Assembly: GCA_022432975.1 (NCBI GenBank)
Contig: CM039508.1
Span: forward strand, 29,391,008 to 29,455,007
Source: Begonia masoniana
Taxonomy: Eukaryota > Streptophyta > Magnoliopsida > Cucurbitales > Begoniaceae
Reading direction: 5' to 3'
Length of the DNA stretch: 64,000 nucleotides
Shown here: positions 44,378 through 61,718 of the stretch, one piece after another
How the letters are laid out: each line of letters begins with the position of its first letter
Position numbering within the stretch: the stretch's first letter is position 1
Notes under the pieces: generated by a model
Database searches by the model: none
Told to the model about the DNA's origin: nothing
What the model saw: the letters and a program-made list of their open reading frames with translations, nothing else
Program-made: the position numbers and the translations under genes

Positions 44378-45770
44378 TGATAAGTGTGTATTTTACACAC
44401 TTATTAGTACTCTTTTTATACTTGATTTGATAAGTTATTCTCAAGTGTTTGAAGGAATTTGACGTTTTTGGTGTAAGTGTGCAGAAAATTTAACATAAAT
44501 AGGTTGGAGATTCAAGAAAGAAGGAAACAGATAAGATCAGGACAAAGAATAAAAGAACGAGAAAGAGATCGACCTTATTGTTGAAGATTGGGGAACATGG
44601 AGACAGATCAAAAGCCGATCGATCGGCTATTCGTGGAGCGATCAATCGGCTGAAGAAAAGTTATGTTTTAGAGCAGAAACCTTGCCGATCGATCGACCAT
44701 TTTTGGGCGATAGATCGGCTGAAGAAAAGATACATTGCACGGGCAGACACTGAGCCGATCGATCGGCTATATTCAAGCGATCGATCAGCTACCGCTGACA
44801 AATACTTACGCAATTTGAAGTTTTAATTGTTTTAATCTGAGCCGTTGATCTGATATAAAGAGTAATTAGGCTATAACTTAAGGATAGAGGCAACTCTAAA
44901 GTGGTTTTTTTTTAGAGGAAAATAGTCAGAGACTAGAGACGGAAGAGAAGCGAGAGGATCAGAAAGACTACCTACATCAACGAATCGAGTTTTTTGTTAT
45001 TCATCCTTCCTCTCTTGAAACTATGTTTATTTTTATTTCTATTTGTATTTTCTTTTCTTCTAGCATGAACTAAATTTCTCTTCTAGGGCTACGATGTAGC
45101 CAGACAATGTTTATTTTTTGTTTCTTTGTTTAATTAAATTCAATAAGTATTTCTTCTAATATTGTTGACGCATTTAATTCATGTTCTTAAAGCTTGTAAA
45201 TTTCTGGCCAATCTTTACTTGATTTTTGGGGTGTTTTGAGATCGAGAGGTGATGAACACCCAAGTAATGGAATTAATGTTAGAAATATGCGTAGGCTAGA
45301 GATAGTTACGGTATTGATGTGATCATTGTAATTTCTCAATTTAATTGTATTTGATTAATGCTAGGATTTGAGACTGAGAAGTGATAACGAGTTAATCAGA
45401 TAAACTAAGTAATGTTTGAGAGAGATTGTATTAGAATTTAGCGAAATTGATCATCAACATAGGAAGAATACTTATGAATATAATTATGAAGAATTGAAAT
45501 AAATGTTGTTTTGGTGAAATCGTAGTACCTAGGCTTTTATTTATTAAATCTAATCTCATTCTATCTGTTTCGTTATTTTACATTAGGTTACTTTAATTGT
45601 TTTTGATGTTTAATTTAAATTCAATTACGTGACCATAAAGCGTATGTTCAATTTAGAGTTAACATTAATAAATTCAATTATTAATTAACAAGTTCATGTG
45701 GGTTCGACACTCTATTTATCACTTTATTACTTGTTGCGACTCGTACACTTGTGAATTATTTTGCACAACA
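44378..45770 (+). mobile_element. 5' LTR of Athila
   Basis: Bases 3-27 form a perfect hairpin: ATAAGTGTGTA, loop TTT, TACACACTTAT. Three GATCGATC pairs follow (see separate entry). The LTR ends TTTTGCACAACA before the PBS. Confidence 0.95.
44613..44792. promoter_or_regulatory. Three GATCGATC pairs at ~70-bp spacing in Athila 5' LTR
   Basis: Pairs start at about 44613, 44683 and 44753, each GCCGATCGATCG..GCGATCGATCGGCT-like, with the two 8-mers 22-23 bp apart, separated by GAAGAAAAG-containing linkers. The three ~70-bp units look like tandem copies. The 3' LTR has the same set at 55731-55910. Confidence 0.8.
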
Positions 45771-45776
45771 AGTTTT

Positions 45777-45794
45777 TGGCGCCGCTGCTAGGGA
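45777..45794 (+). other. Primer-binding site, tRNA-Asp type
   Basis: TGGCGCCGCTGCTAGGGA is close to the Athila PBS complementary to tRNA-Asp (expected GTTGCCGGGG in the middle; two changes). It begins six bases after the LTR end. Confidence 0.85.
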
Positions 45795-45994
45795 CTTTAT
45801 TATTAATATCGAATTAATTATTTTTAGTTTTATTTTGACTTCTATTTATTTTATTTCCTTATTTCCGTGTTATTTCCAGGTGCATGCGTAAAGAAGGAAA
45901 TGTTAATCTTCTCCTGCTTAATCTTGAGATCAAGCGTACGTGTCAACAACATCGTAAAGAGATAAGATAAGTTATTTAACCAGCGCGTGCCATC

Positions 45995-47409
45995 ATGGGA
46001 GATAACGGGGAAGATAATATTGAGAACTGGACCTTGCTGGATTATGTTAAACCTACTGTATCCGGAGTGCATTCAGCTATTCGGAAACCGGCCATTGCTG
46101 CTAATTTTGAAATTAAGTTGGGCACCTTACACATGATTCAACAATCTCAGTTTAGTGGATTACCTTTTGAGGACCTCGAAGATCATATTGCAAATTTTTT
46201 AGAAATATGCGATACTTTCAGATTTTACAATGTGGGGGATGGTGCAGTTAGGTTAAGTTTATTTCCGTTCTCAATACGGGATCATGTAAAGAATTGGCTT
46301 CACTCTCTGCCAGCTAATTCTATTAATACTTGGGAAGAGTTATGCCAGAAATTTCTTTCTAAGTTCTTTCCTTTTGAGAACACTGCTAAACTTCGCAACG
46401 ATATAATCAACTTCAGTCAATTCGATGGGGAAACATTATATAAGGCATGGGCATGCTTCAAGGATATGCTAAGAAAGTGTCCAAACCTTGGTCTACCAAA
46501 ATGGATGCATATTCAAACTTTCTATGTGGGATTGTCTGCATCTACTAAAACTCTGGTCAATGCAGCTGCAGGTGGTGATTTAATGTGAAAAACTGAAGAA
46601 GTCACCTATGATCTATTAAAGGAATTAGCGCTTAACAATGACCAATGTCCAGTGGTGCAATTAATTATGAAGCCCTCAACGGGTACTCCAAAGCTCGAAG
46701 CTATGAAAGCTTTAACACTACAAGTTGCCTCATTAACTAAACAACTACAGGAGTCTCATATGGCAACGAGTGAAGGGAAAACATCGAAAGTTAACTGTCA
46801 ATGGTGTCAAGGATTGCATTTGAATGAAGAATGTCAAGAGGGCAATCCCATGTCGAGTGAATCCGAAAGAGCAAGCTAACTATATGGATAATTTTAATCG
46901 ACAAGGTAATCCCAATTCTAACACCTATAATCCAAGATGGCGACAACACCCGAATTTTTCATAATGGAATTCTCAAAATGCTATGCAATTGCCTCAAGCA
47001 GCTCATCCCAGTCCTTCTCAACAAGTTGAAAAGAAAAATGATCTTGAAATAGCCGTTATGCAATTTATGACCAAAACTCGCACTATGATGCAAAATCAAT
47101 CAGTCCAAATCCGAAGTCTTGAAAATCAACTTGGTCAATTTACGAGTGTCATTAATGGAAGGCCTCAAGGCTCACTACCAAGTAACACAGAGGTGAATCC
47201 AAAAGATCATTGTAATGCAATCACCACTCGAAAAAGGAACAGTAATTGAACCAGTACAAAAAGAGACAAACGTGCCTAAAGTTGTTAGTGAGGAGTCAAA
47301 TGCAGATGAAGTTCAAAAGTCATCACCATCTCATCATTCACCAATTCAAGCAAACTCACCTCCCATTCTGTTTCTGCAAAGATTGAAAAATGGGAAGCTT
47401 GATAAATAA
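45995..47409 (+). pseudogene. Athila gag
   Basis: The ATG at 45995 starts MGDNGEDNIENWTLLDYVKP. Capsid motifs follow: ANFEIKLGTLHMIQQSQFSG, DHIANFLEICDTFRFYNV, RLSLFPFSIRDHVKNWLHSL, WEELCQKFLSKFFP, NFSQFDGETLYKAWACFKDM. A TGA closes the first frame at 46588, but coding similarity goes on (EEVTYDLLKELALNNDQCP). The partial knuckle CQWCQGLHLNEEC suits Athila (C-X2-C-X4-H-X4-C). A frameshift at about 46860 and a coiled-coil region (IRSLENQLGQFTSVINGRPQ) follow. Length and order match the family. It would form the RNA-packaging particle. Confidence 0.94.
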
Positions 47410-48300
47410 TTCTCTTAATTCCTTGATGCCTTCAAGAAGCTCCACATTAATATTCTATTTGCCGACGCGTTGGAACAAATGCCGAGTTACGCCAAATTTA
47501 TGAAAGATATTCTTTCTCACAAGTAGAAAATAGAGGAGTGTGGTATTATAGCTCTTACAGAAGAGTGTAGTGCCATTATTCAGAGGAAGCTCCCTCAAAA
47601 ACTAAAAGATCCGGGAAGTTTTATTATGCCTTGCGAGATTGGAAATTCTGTATTTGTTAGGGAACTCTGCGACTTGGGGGCGAGCATTAATTTAATACCT
47701 CTATCTATATTTCGAAAACTCGGTCTAGGCGAAGCAAAGCCAACAAGGGTTACATCACTGATGGCCAATCGGTCTATTAAACACCCGAGGGGAATCATTG
47801 AAGACGTACTTGTAAAGGTAGATAAATTCATATTCCCTGCTGATTTTATTGTGCTTGATATGGAACAAGACAGAGATGTGCCAATTATTTTGGGTAGACC
47901 ATTCCTTGCTACAGATCGTGCTGTTATTGATGTACAAAAAGGTGAGTTGAGCTTGAGAGTTCAGGATGAAGAAGTCACATTTAACATGTTCAGAGCCATG
48001 AAGTATCCGGGGGATAACAATGATGTTTTTCACGTGGAAGTTACCGAGTCTGCGGCAGATAAATTTGCACTTCAACCAGACGACCCTTTAGAAGCATGTA
48101 TGTGTGAGCATAATTATTCTCTAAAAGAGGACAAGGAGGTACGTGGTTATGCGATGTGGATGGACTCTTATGAGCTGAATATGAGGAAATACTATGAAAA
48201 TTTAGGGGAAGGCCCGTCACGCACGTTGCCATCCATAGAGCAACCGCCTGTGCTAGAATTGAAGACACTGGCTTCACATTTAAAATACGCATATTTATAA
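47410..48300 (+). pseudogene. Athila protease region
   Basis: After two stops the frame shows FADALEQMPSYAKFMKDILS, then KLKDPGSFIMPCEIGNSVF and the active site CDLGASINLIPLSIFRKLGL (DLG is normal for Athila). VPIILGRPFLATDRAVIDVQ is the retropepsin end. A linker rich in acidic residues leads to a TAA at 48298. From 47626 to 48300 there is no internal stop, so the protease domain itself is intact in sequence. Confidence 0.93.
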
Positions 48301-49810
48301 GCCCCATATTCTTTACCGGTAATTATTTCTGCTGGTCTATCTATAGAAGAAGAAGATAAATTACTCTGAGTTCTTCAAAAATTCAAATCAGCAATTTGTT
48401 GGACTTTCACAGATTTAAAGGGGATAAACTCGTCATTTTGTATGCATAGAATCCTTATGGAGGAAGATCACAAGCCATTAGTGGAACACCAACGACATCT
48501 CAACCCCACCATGAAAGAAGTAGTGCGCAAAGAAATCTTAAAGTGGTTAGATGCAGGGATGATATACCCAATTTCTGACAGTTCATGGGTTAGCCCTGTC
48601 CAAGTTGTACCAAAAAAGGGAGGAATGACAGTTGTGCAAAACGAAAATAATGAGCTCATTCCGACTCGCACTGTCACCAGTTGGCGCATATGTATGGACT
48701 ATAAGAAATTAAACAATGCTACAAGGAAAGATCACTTCCCGCTTCCATTTATTGATCAGATACTTGATAGGCTCTCAGGACACGAATTTTATTGTTTTCT
48801 TGATGGATACTCCGGGTACAATCAAATAACCATAGCCCCCGAAGACCAAGAGAAAACCACATTTACCTGCCCTTACGCCACCTTTGCATTTCGACGAATG
48901 CCCTTTGGTCTTTGTAACGCTCCTGCCACCTTTCAACGATGCATGATAGCTATATTTTCTGACATGGTCGAACGCATTATTGAGGTATTCATGGATGATT
49001 TTTTTGTTTTTGGATCTTCTTTTGATCGTTGTCTGGAGAATTTGAATAGGGTGCTTCAACGCTGTGCTGAGACAAATTTGGTACTAAATTGGAAAAAATG
49101 TCATTTCATGGTACGTGAAGGTATTGTATTAGGCCATCGGGTATCATCCAAAGGGATAGAAGTGGATCGTGCCAAGATTGATACGATTGAGAAGTTACCA
49201 CAACCTATCTCAATTAAGGGAGTGAGGAGTTTTTTTGGGACACGCAGGATTTTATCGCAGATTCATCCAAGACTTTAGCAAGATCACCAAGCCATTATGT
49301 AACCTACTGGAAAAGAGTGTGGAGTTTAAGTTTGATACTGAATGTTTAAATGCTTTCAATTTATTGAAAGAAAAGCTCACTTCAGCACCCATTGTAGTAG
49401 CACCAGATTGGAACCGTCCATTCAAAATTATGAGCGATGCTAGTGATTTTGCAATTGGAGCAGTGTTAGGGCAACGTAAAGATAAGACCTTCCGCACTAT
49501 TTATTATGCGAGTCGAGTCCTCAATGAAGCTTAGTTGAATTACGCTACAACAGAAAAAGAACTACTTGCAGTTGTATTCGCCTTCGACAAATTTCGTCCT
49601 TATTTTATCAACAATAAGGTAATAATTTTTACTGATCATTTATCCATTAAATACCTTATGATTAAAAAAGATGCAAAGTCGCGCCTCATTCATTGGGTGT
49701 TACTACTCCAAGAGTTCGATCTGGAAATTAGAGATAAAAAGGGCACAAAAAATCTACTGGCATATCACCTATCAAGACTACAACCTCAAGAACATATGAA
49801 AGAGGATGGA
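48301..49810 (+). pseudogene. Athila reverse transcriptase and RNase H
   Basis: RT: HRILMEEDHKPLVEHQRHLN, MIYPISDSSWVSPVQVVPKK, RICMDYKKLNNATRKDHFPL, CFLDGYSGYNQITIAPEDQE, RRMPFGLCNAPATFQRCM and the catalytic box EVFMDDFFVFGSSF (MDD). A one-base frameshift at about 49235 leads to GHAGFYRRFIQDFSKITKPL. RNase H: FKIMSDASDFAIGAVLGQR (Asp), a TAG, then [20 protein letters not shown] (Glu) and [20 protein letters not shown]; the final LAYHLSRL lacks the usual ADxLSR Asp (Tyr here). Three or four lesions only, so decay is mild. Confidence 0.95.
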
Positions 49811-51096
49811 GTACCAATTGTTGATACATTTCTGGATGAACAACTCTTTAGTATCAACAATACACCATGGTACGTAGATATCGTCAATTTCTTGGCTAGC
49901 GCTGTTCTGCCCATAAAGCCTTCAGCTTATAAAAGAAAGAAATTTTTTGCTGATGTTAAAAGATATTATTGGGATGGTCCATTTCTTTACAAGCACTGTG
50001 CGGATCATGTCATAAGGCGGTGCATTTCGGAAGACGAGATGGAAAATGTATAAAGGCATTGTCATTCACTAGAGTGTGGGAGCCATTTTGGTGGCAAGAG
50101 AACAGCTACAAAGGTATTACAATGTGGTGTTTTTTTGCCTACCCTTTTTAAAGATGCTCATTTATTCACTATGTCATGTGACCGCTGCCAACGTACCGGC
50201 AATATTTCACATCTAGATGAGATGCCATTGACCAATATTCTAGAAATAGAACTATTTGATGTTTGGGAGATCGATTTCATGGGTCTGTTTCCTACTTCTT
50301 TCAATAATAAATATATTCTCCTGGCAGTCGATTATGTGTCAAAATGGGTGGAAGCATCTGCTACCCCAACCAATGATGGTAAAGTGGTCCTCAATTTTCT
50401 TCGTAAAAATATTTTTACACGATTCGGTACTCCAAGGGCTATCATCAGTGATGAAGGTACACATTTTTATAATAAACAATTTGAAGCCTTATTGTTGAAA
50501 TATGGTATAAAGCATCGTAAGGCTCTGGGGTATAATCCGCAATCTAATGGTCAAATCGAGGTTTTGAATAGAGAGATCAAGAAAATTCTAGAAAAGACGA
50601 TTAGCTCATCTCGCAAAGATTAGTCACGAAGGCTAGATGATTCTATTTGGGCATATCGAATAGCATTCAAAACACCATTAGGAATGTCACTATATCGTCT
50701 GGTTTTTGGTAAAGCATGTCATCTTCTAGTGGAATTAGAGCATCGAGCTTTATGGGCTACTAAAAAAATAAACATGGAGTCACAAGCAGCAAGCGAAGTG
50801 AGAATATTACAGTTAAATGAGCTTGATGAATTTAGAAGAAAAGCTTATGAAAATTCCAGAATTTATAAAGAAAAGACGAAGGCGGGGCATGATAAACATA
50901 TTGTGCCAAAGGAATTTGCACCAGGACAGCAAGTCTTATTATTTAATTCTCGCCTTCAGTTATTCCCTGAAAACTCAAGTCACGATGGTCAGGACCGTTC
51001 ACGGTAATTAAAGTGTTTCCTCACGGTGCCGTTGAAATTCAAGGTGAAGATCAATCTACATTCAAGGTTAACGGTCAAAGATTGAAACCGTATTAG
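49811..51096 (+). pseudogene. Athila integrase
   Basis: Zinc-finger remnants: [20 protein letters not shown], then after a frameshift ECGSHFGGKRTATKVLQ and SCDRCQRTGN (C-X2-C). Core: VWEIDFMGLFPTSF (Asp), AIISDEGTHFYNKQF (Asp), NPQSNGQIEVLNREIKKILE (Glu), so the DDE triad is present. After a [23 protein letters not shown] and [17 protein letters not shown], the standard Athila tail, then [15 protein letters not shown] and, after a frameshift near 50970, [20 protein letters not shown] with the stop at 51094-51096. Confidence 0.94.
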
Positions 51097-52098
51097 GGTG
51101 GTACATTCGACAGTACAAAGTCTGTCATCATTCTAAACAAAATGTGAAGCAGCACAGCGTCAAGCTGATGACGTTAAAACAAGCACTTGGTGGGAGATAA
51201 CCCATATATCATTTATTTTTAGTATTGATTTGCTCTGTTAACATTTCGATTATTTCTAAGTTTAGTTTTATTTTTTTATTGTTTTCGTTTTAAGTTCTAA
51301 TTTAGTAATTTCATTTTGATATGATTAGTTTTATTATTATTATGTGGATAGTTTCATAGTTTTTGGTGTTTTAAGTTTAATGTTAAAAAAAAAAAAAAAA
51401 ACTTCTTTGGAATAGAGGAGTTGCTGATCGATCGGCTCATTTGGCGATTGATCGGCGACTCAAAACAATTTTTTTGGAACAGAGGAGTCGCCGATCGATC
51501 GGCTAAATGTGGCAATCCATTGGCGACTCAGATTTTAATACCAGGCGACGCACAATTTCAAATCCCTTCTCGCTGTCAACCCTACCCTTTAAGACACATA
51601 CCCTTTCTCATACCGAACTCACCTCCGATCGATCGGCGCCCACCAACCATATTGTCTAACTCCCTCTTCAACGACACAACACCGAGTTCTCCCACGAAAA
51701 AGGTAAACCATTCCTACTGAGCACTTTATCTTTCTAGCACTTGGAAATTTTTGAATTTTTGAACTTTATCTTCAATGCTCTAGTTATGGTTATACTTTGA
51801 AAGTCTTTCGAGTGTGTTAACTCTCTTCATGCTATGATCGTCAATTTGACCATTGATTTTTAATTTTGAGGGTTGTTAGGGTTATAGTCCAATAGTGGTT
51901 CAACTTTTATTATGCATGCCCACCAGGTGTTTGATTAAATGTCTGAGTCAAGTGGAACTTCCAATTGTGCATTTTGTTTACTCCAAATTTATTAATTACT
52001 TTTCTCACGTGCTTAAATGTCGTGCGTGTGTATGCTGGGTTGGATGTGTTTCCTTCGTGTGTGCAGTACTAGGTTATATAAATCGTGTGACATTCTAA
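51097..52098 (+). other. Spacer between pol and the envelope-position gene, with GATCGATC pairs
   Basis: Non-coding. It begins with the block gtcaagctgatgacgttaaa (51161-51180), a known type of Athila post-pol sequence. An A run of about 17 lies near 51386. GATCGATC pairs occur at 51426 (20 bp apart) and 51492 (second copy degraded), and a single one at 51627. T-rich sequence with no product fills 51720-52090; it might be the leader or intron for a spliced downstream transcript. Confidence 0.6.
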
Positions 52099-53395
52099 GA
52101 TGTTGCCTAAACGATCAAGAGCCAAGACAACTTTAGTCTCATTCATCCCCATCCAGCACTCATTCATGAACCCCATGGCAGCTAATTATTTTTAGGACTT
52201 TATGACAAAAGACAAAGCTATCATCTGTGAAGTTCAGTTTCAACCAGACCCTGTTGATGGTAACATTTTAGCCATGCTCAGGAAAAGAAACTGGTGTCCA
52301 GTTGCTGTGTTTGGTGGAGAGGCTAACATTAGCGTTGTGTGGGAATTCTATGCCAACCTCAAAGCATCGCAAGGAGTTGGAACCATCAGAGTACGCAACA
52401 AAACCATTGACTTCTCGGCTGAAGCCATCAATGCAAAGTTTGGTCTTGAGAATTCTTTTCCTGACAATTTTCACACCATGATGACTGATGGGCCTGACTA
52501 CGAAATGATTCTACACGAGATGGGGCACCGGAGTTCAACTTGGATCTATTCCACAGTAAATCCCACTCAACCACTCCATTTGTTAACAAGCTGCTTAAAC
52601 AGCTACGCCCAAGCTTGGTGTAAGTTCATAAGGGGAAATTTAATACCGACATCTCAAAAGACAGAATTCACCAAAGATCGAGCGGTCCTTCTCTATTGCA
52701 TCCTAACAGGTCGATCTGTCAACGAAGGCTGCATCATCCATAGGAATATTCTCGCTTATTGTAAGGGACCTAGCACTAGCGGGCATATACATCCAGTTCT
52801 GATCACACACCTATGCGCCTCAATAAATGTCCCCATGAGCTTGACTAACAAACCCTGGCTTCAACAAGCTGTGTATGGCCATTCCAACATATCCAAAATA
52901 GCCTACTGGCCCTATGGGATAGCCTGAGATAATGGATTAGGGTTCGATGAAACTGATATCAATGGGGACATCCCTCCTCAGCCTCTGCCTATGCCTCGTC
53001 TAAGGCATAGTAGGTCGCACGGTTTGACATTTGCACAAGCCGCCATGGCGCAAGAACGACAAGCTCACAGAGAGGCTTGCATTAAACAACGTTATGAAAG
53101 TCAGTCTGTTGCACCACCCACTCTAGGCGCATCCTCTTCCACCATACCCCCTAGCTCTTACAACATTGATGATGTGGGACGCATGGTTGCAAATCTGACT
53201 ATCCAACAAGAGCAGATGTTTGCATATTTAAATACCCGGCAGGCCCGTATGGAACAACGATTGATGGATCTCCATTATCGCCAAATTGAACATTCACAAT
53301 TTACAGCGCAATATATCGACGCTTTCAATGCTCACCATGGATACTCGACTCAATCCGACCCCCCTTTTCCCAACTATCCAGAGCATCTATTGTAG
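52099..53395 (+). pseudogene. Envelope-position gene of Athila (plant transposon protein of unknown function)
   Basis: The ATG at 52099 gives MLPKRSRAKTTLVSFIPIQH, then a TAG near 52193. From 52202 to 52927 a continuous frame runs: MTKDKAIICEVQFQPDP, NWCPVAVFGGEANISVVWEF, TIDFSAEAINAKFGL, EFTKDRAVLLYCILTGRSVN, WLQQAVYGHSNISKIAYWPY. A TGA precedes a second part (52991-53395) that is Ala/Gln-rich with a predicted helical stretch EQMFAYLNTRQARMEQRLMD. No signal peptide or convincing membrane segment is visible, so calling it an envelope is positional only. Sequences of this type are common in Athila and in plant genomes; the function is not known. A decayed relative is at 13788-14880. Confidence 0.85.
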
Positions 53396-54233
53396 CCATT
53401 TGAATGTCCATGCGAAAATGAGGATGACAATATGTCGGGTTCAACATGAGGTAAGCTATTCCCTTTCATGTTTTTCTTGTTTGCTTTGTTTACATTGAGG
53501 ACAATGTTTGTTTTAAGTTTGGGGTGATTTTTGCTTGACTTATTTCTCTGCTCTGTTGCTCTACTATATATTATATGGTTATGCATTCTAAAATCTTGGT
53601 TGAGGTGTCAATGATGATTTAAATGAGAATAAATTCATGCTTTAACTCCTTGAGAAATGCTGAGTAAAAGTTTGATTTGTATTAGTTTGCATGGACTAGA
53701 GCTTACATAGTTATCCTCAAAATCCTGAACACATTTTATTCTTGTTTGAACCTATTTGCTAGTGATATATTTGTGTAGTCTACTTAGAGTGAAACCCAAA
53801 CACTGTAAGTGTGTGAACAAGAATAAACACGGTAAGGGAGTGTAACTCAAGTCAAATGTATTGATAACGAGGACATTGTGAGAAATATCCTTCTTGGTTT
53901 TGCCCAACATTCATGAATGCAAATTGAAGTTTTTCACCAATAAGAGAATGACTTAGGCTATCATTGAACCGTTTGAGCTTTCTTGACCTACCTGTTGAGT
54001 CAATTAATGACGACCTTAGTCACCCTTTTGAGCCTAATATTTATAGTTCAATTGTCACCTATTTCGGCCTAACTTCATATATATAGGCTTACCTTATCTA
54101 AGCACTGGGTTTTATCGATACAGTTAGGGGAGACGAGCAGACGGTGGTAATGAGATTTATTAGAGACTCCTTTGTCATGTGTTGCTTTTTAGTACATTAA
54201 ATTTTTATTTTATCTCTGTTAGTTGTTATCTGT
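53396..54233 (+). other. Non-coding region downstream of the envelope-position gene
   Basis: It contains AAGTTTGGGGTGATTTTTGC (53516-53535), resembling the polypurine tract before the 3' LTR. The remainder is AT-rich, with no product. Confidence 0.6.
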
Positions 54234-54960
<727 letters not shown>

Positions 54961-55495
54961 ATATAAGTTTGGGGGTGAGTGAGAGATTGAAAGAAAGTTT
55001 GGTGAGTTTAAATGAGTGAGTAATTTTGAGTGGATGAAATAAGAAAGGATGAGTTGTGCTCCGAAAATTTGCTTGAACCCATAAAATTTCTACCTTTCAG
55101 CCAAGCCTTTCATTACAAGCTTATAAAAGACCTATCAAATTTTGTTGTGAATTACTGATATTAGCTACTAGTTGGATATTGGGCGAAGCTGGTGAACGAT
55201 TAGAGTGAATGGAGTGATCCCGAGTGAAATGAGAATAAGTCACACACACACACGAAGATTTCTAAGTAAATTATTGTCAATGCGCTATTATGAGTTATTT
55301 CTTTCGCAAAATGTTAATCTTTGTAGTTTTAGTATGAATTTTTCAAGCCGAGATGAATTATCAAAAACCTTGAAGAGGATTGTTTTACTATTGTATTATG
55401 TTGAGAATTTTAAATGTGATTAAGATTATATCTCTATTTTAACTGCGCTTCATTTTGTTCGCTTAAGGACAAGCTTTCATTCAAGTTTGGGGGTG
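54961..55495 (+). other. Non-coding end of Athila with polypurine tracts
   Basis: AAGTTTGGGGGTG at 55483-55495 directly precedes the 3' LTR and is the likely polypurine tract; a copy lies at 54965-54977. The rest is AT-rich and without product. Confidence 0.75.
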
Positions 55496-56889
55496 TGATA
55501 AGTATGTATTTTACACACTTATTAGTACTCTTTTATACTTGATTTGATAAGTTATTCTCAAGTGTTTGAAGGAATTTGACGTTTTTGGTGTAAGTGTGCA
55601 GAAAATTTAACATAAATAGGTTGGAGCTTCAAGAAAGAAGGAATCGGATAAGATCAGGACAAAGAATAAAAGAACGAGAAAGAGATCGGCCTTATTGCTG
55701 AAGATTGGGGAACAAGGAGACAGATCAAAAGCCGATCGATCGGCTATTCGTGGAGCGATCGATCGGCTGAAAGAAAAGTTATATTTTGGAGCATAAACCT
55801 TGTCGATCGATCGACCGTTTTTTGGGCGATCGATTGGCTGAAGAAAAGATACGTTGCACGGGCAGACAATGAGCCATCGATCGGCTATATTCAAGCGATC
55901 GATCGGCTACCGCTGAAAAATACTTACGCAATTTGAAGTTTTAATTGTTTTAATCTGAGCCGTTGATCTGATATAAGGGAGTAATTAGGCTATAACTTAA
56001 AGGATAGAGGCAACCCTATAGAGGTTTTTTTTTAGAGGAAAATAGTCAGAGACTAGAGACGAAAGAGAAGTGAGAGGATCAGAAAGACTACCTACATAAA
56101 CAAATCGAGTTTTTTATTATTCATCATTCCTCTCTTGAAACTATGTTTATTTTTATTTCTATTTGTATTTTCTTTTCTTCTAGCATGAATTAAATTTCTC
56201 TTCTAGGGCTACGATGTAGCCAGACAATGTTTATTTTTTGTTTCATTGTTTAATTAAATTCAATTAATATTTCTTCCAATATTATTGACGAATTTAATTT
56301 CCGTTCTTAAAGCTTGTAAATTTCTGGCTAATCTTTACTTGATTTTTGAAGTGTTTTGAGACTGAGAGGTGATGAACACCCGAGCAATGGAATTAATGTT
56401 AGAAATATGCGTAGGTTAGAGATAGTTACGGTATTGATGTGATCATTGTGATTTCTCAATTTAATTGTATTTGATTAATGCTAGGATTTGAGACTGAGAA
56501 GTGATAACCAGTTAATCAGATAAACTAAGCAATGCTTGAGAGAGATTGTATTAGAATTTAGCGAAATCGATCATCAACATAAGAAGAATACTTATGAATA
56601 TAATTATGAAGGATTGAAATAAATGTTGTTTTGGTGAAATCGTAGTACCTAGGCTTTTATTTATTAAATCTAATCTCATTCTATCTGTTTCGTTATTTTA
56701 CATTAGGTTACTTTAATTGTTTTGGTGTTTAATTTAAATTAAATTACGTAACCATAAAACGTGTGTTCAATTTAGAATTAAGATTAATAAATTTGATTAT
56801 TAATTAATAAGTCCTTGTGGATTTGACACTCTATTTATCACTTTATTACTTGTTGCGACTCGTACACTTGCGAATTATTTTGCACAACA
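55496..56889 (+). mobile_element. 3' LTR of Athila
   Basis: TGATAAGTATGT to GCACAACA. The terminal hairpin has one mismatch compared with the 5' LTR. GATCGATC pairs are at 55731-55910. The flanking CCTTT follows at 56890. Confidence 0.95.
55731..55910. promoter_or_regulatory. Three GATCGATC pairs at ~70-bp spacing in Athila 3' LTR
   Basis: The same three pairs as 44613-44792, with different point changes: for example the first pair is perfect here on both sides (GATCGATC twice, 23 bp apart), while the second has GATCGATT. One base is lost in the third (GAGCCATCGATCGG). Confidence 0.8.
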
Positions 56890-57183
56890 CCTTTAATAGT
56901 CGATCAATCGGCACTGCCTCTGTTATTACATCATTATTTGTGCAAAACTTAAGGACCCAGAGCCGATCGATCGCTCATAAATAGCCGATCGATTGGCCAT
57001 GTCTCTGTTATCAATTATTTGTGCACAAGCATTGCCGATCGATCGCTCAAGAAAGCCGTTCAATTGACAGTTCTTCGGTCATCATTATTTAACCAAAATT
57101 ATAACATGCTACAGAGCCGATCAATCAGCCATTTATTGGCGATTGATCGCCTCTGCCGTTCACTCAAACAAACAAAACCAACA
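56890..57183 (-). mobile_element. Inner part of the minus-strand Copia 3' LTR, with GATCGATC pairs
   Basis: It ends AAAACCAACA (57183), the reverse complement of an LTR start TGTTGGTTTTG; next to it TATCTCCCACTTGGCC is the polypurine tract in antisense. It begins with the TSD CCTTT and the half site GATCAATC (56900), whose partner is at 44364 beyond Athila. Two more pairs lie at 56964 (22 bp apart) and 57116 (22 bp), with a degraded one at 57036, at about 75-80 bp intervals, each near CTCTG words. Confidence 0.75.
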
Positions 57184-57589
57184 TATCTCCCACTTGGCCT
57201 ATATCTCCTAATCTGTAATACTTATACTATCTTGCATATAAGATAAGCAAATCCATTATCATATTGATCAAACATAATATCATTATCAAGTATACAATTA
57301 ATATGGATCATAGCGGTCGTCTGTCATTATATCGACACGGTCTCTTCCATGTATCACACTATCAATTATATACCCAATATGATCTATAAGCAGCTATATC
57401 ATAATGGTCCACATTAGTGTCTTTCATAAAGATTAATCTTGTTCATATCATAACTTTATAATTTCATTTCTGAATGCATTCAACTTAATCATACAGGATT
57501 CATAAGTGTATATCACAAACTATCAATAAAAGAGCTCAAGAGTGTCAAGTACATAAAGAACACAAACATAAACATAAAGTTAACATTCA
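57184..57589 (-). other. Copia sequence between RNase H end and 3' LTR
   Basis: AT-rich, untranslated on the minus strand, starting from the polypurine tract at 57184-57199. No product seen. Confidence 0.55.
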
Positions 57590-61718
<4,129 letters not shown>

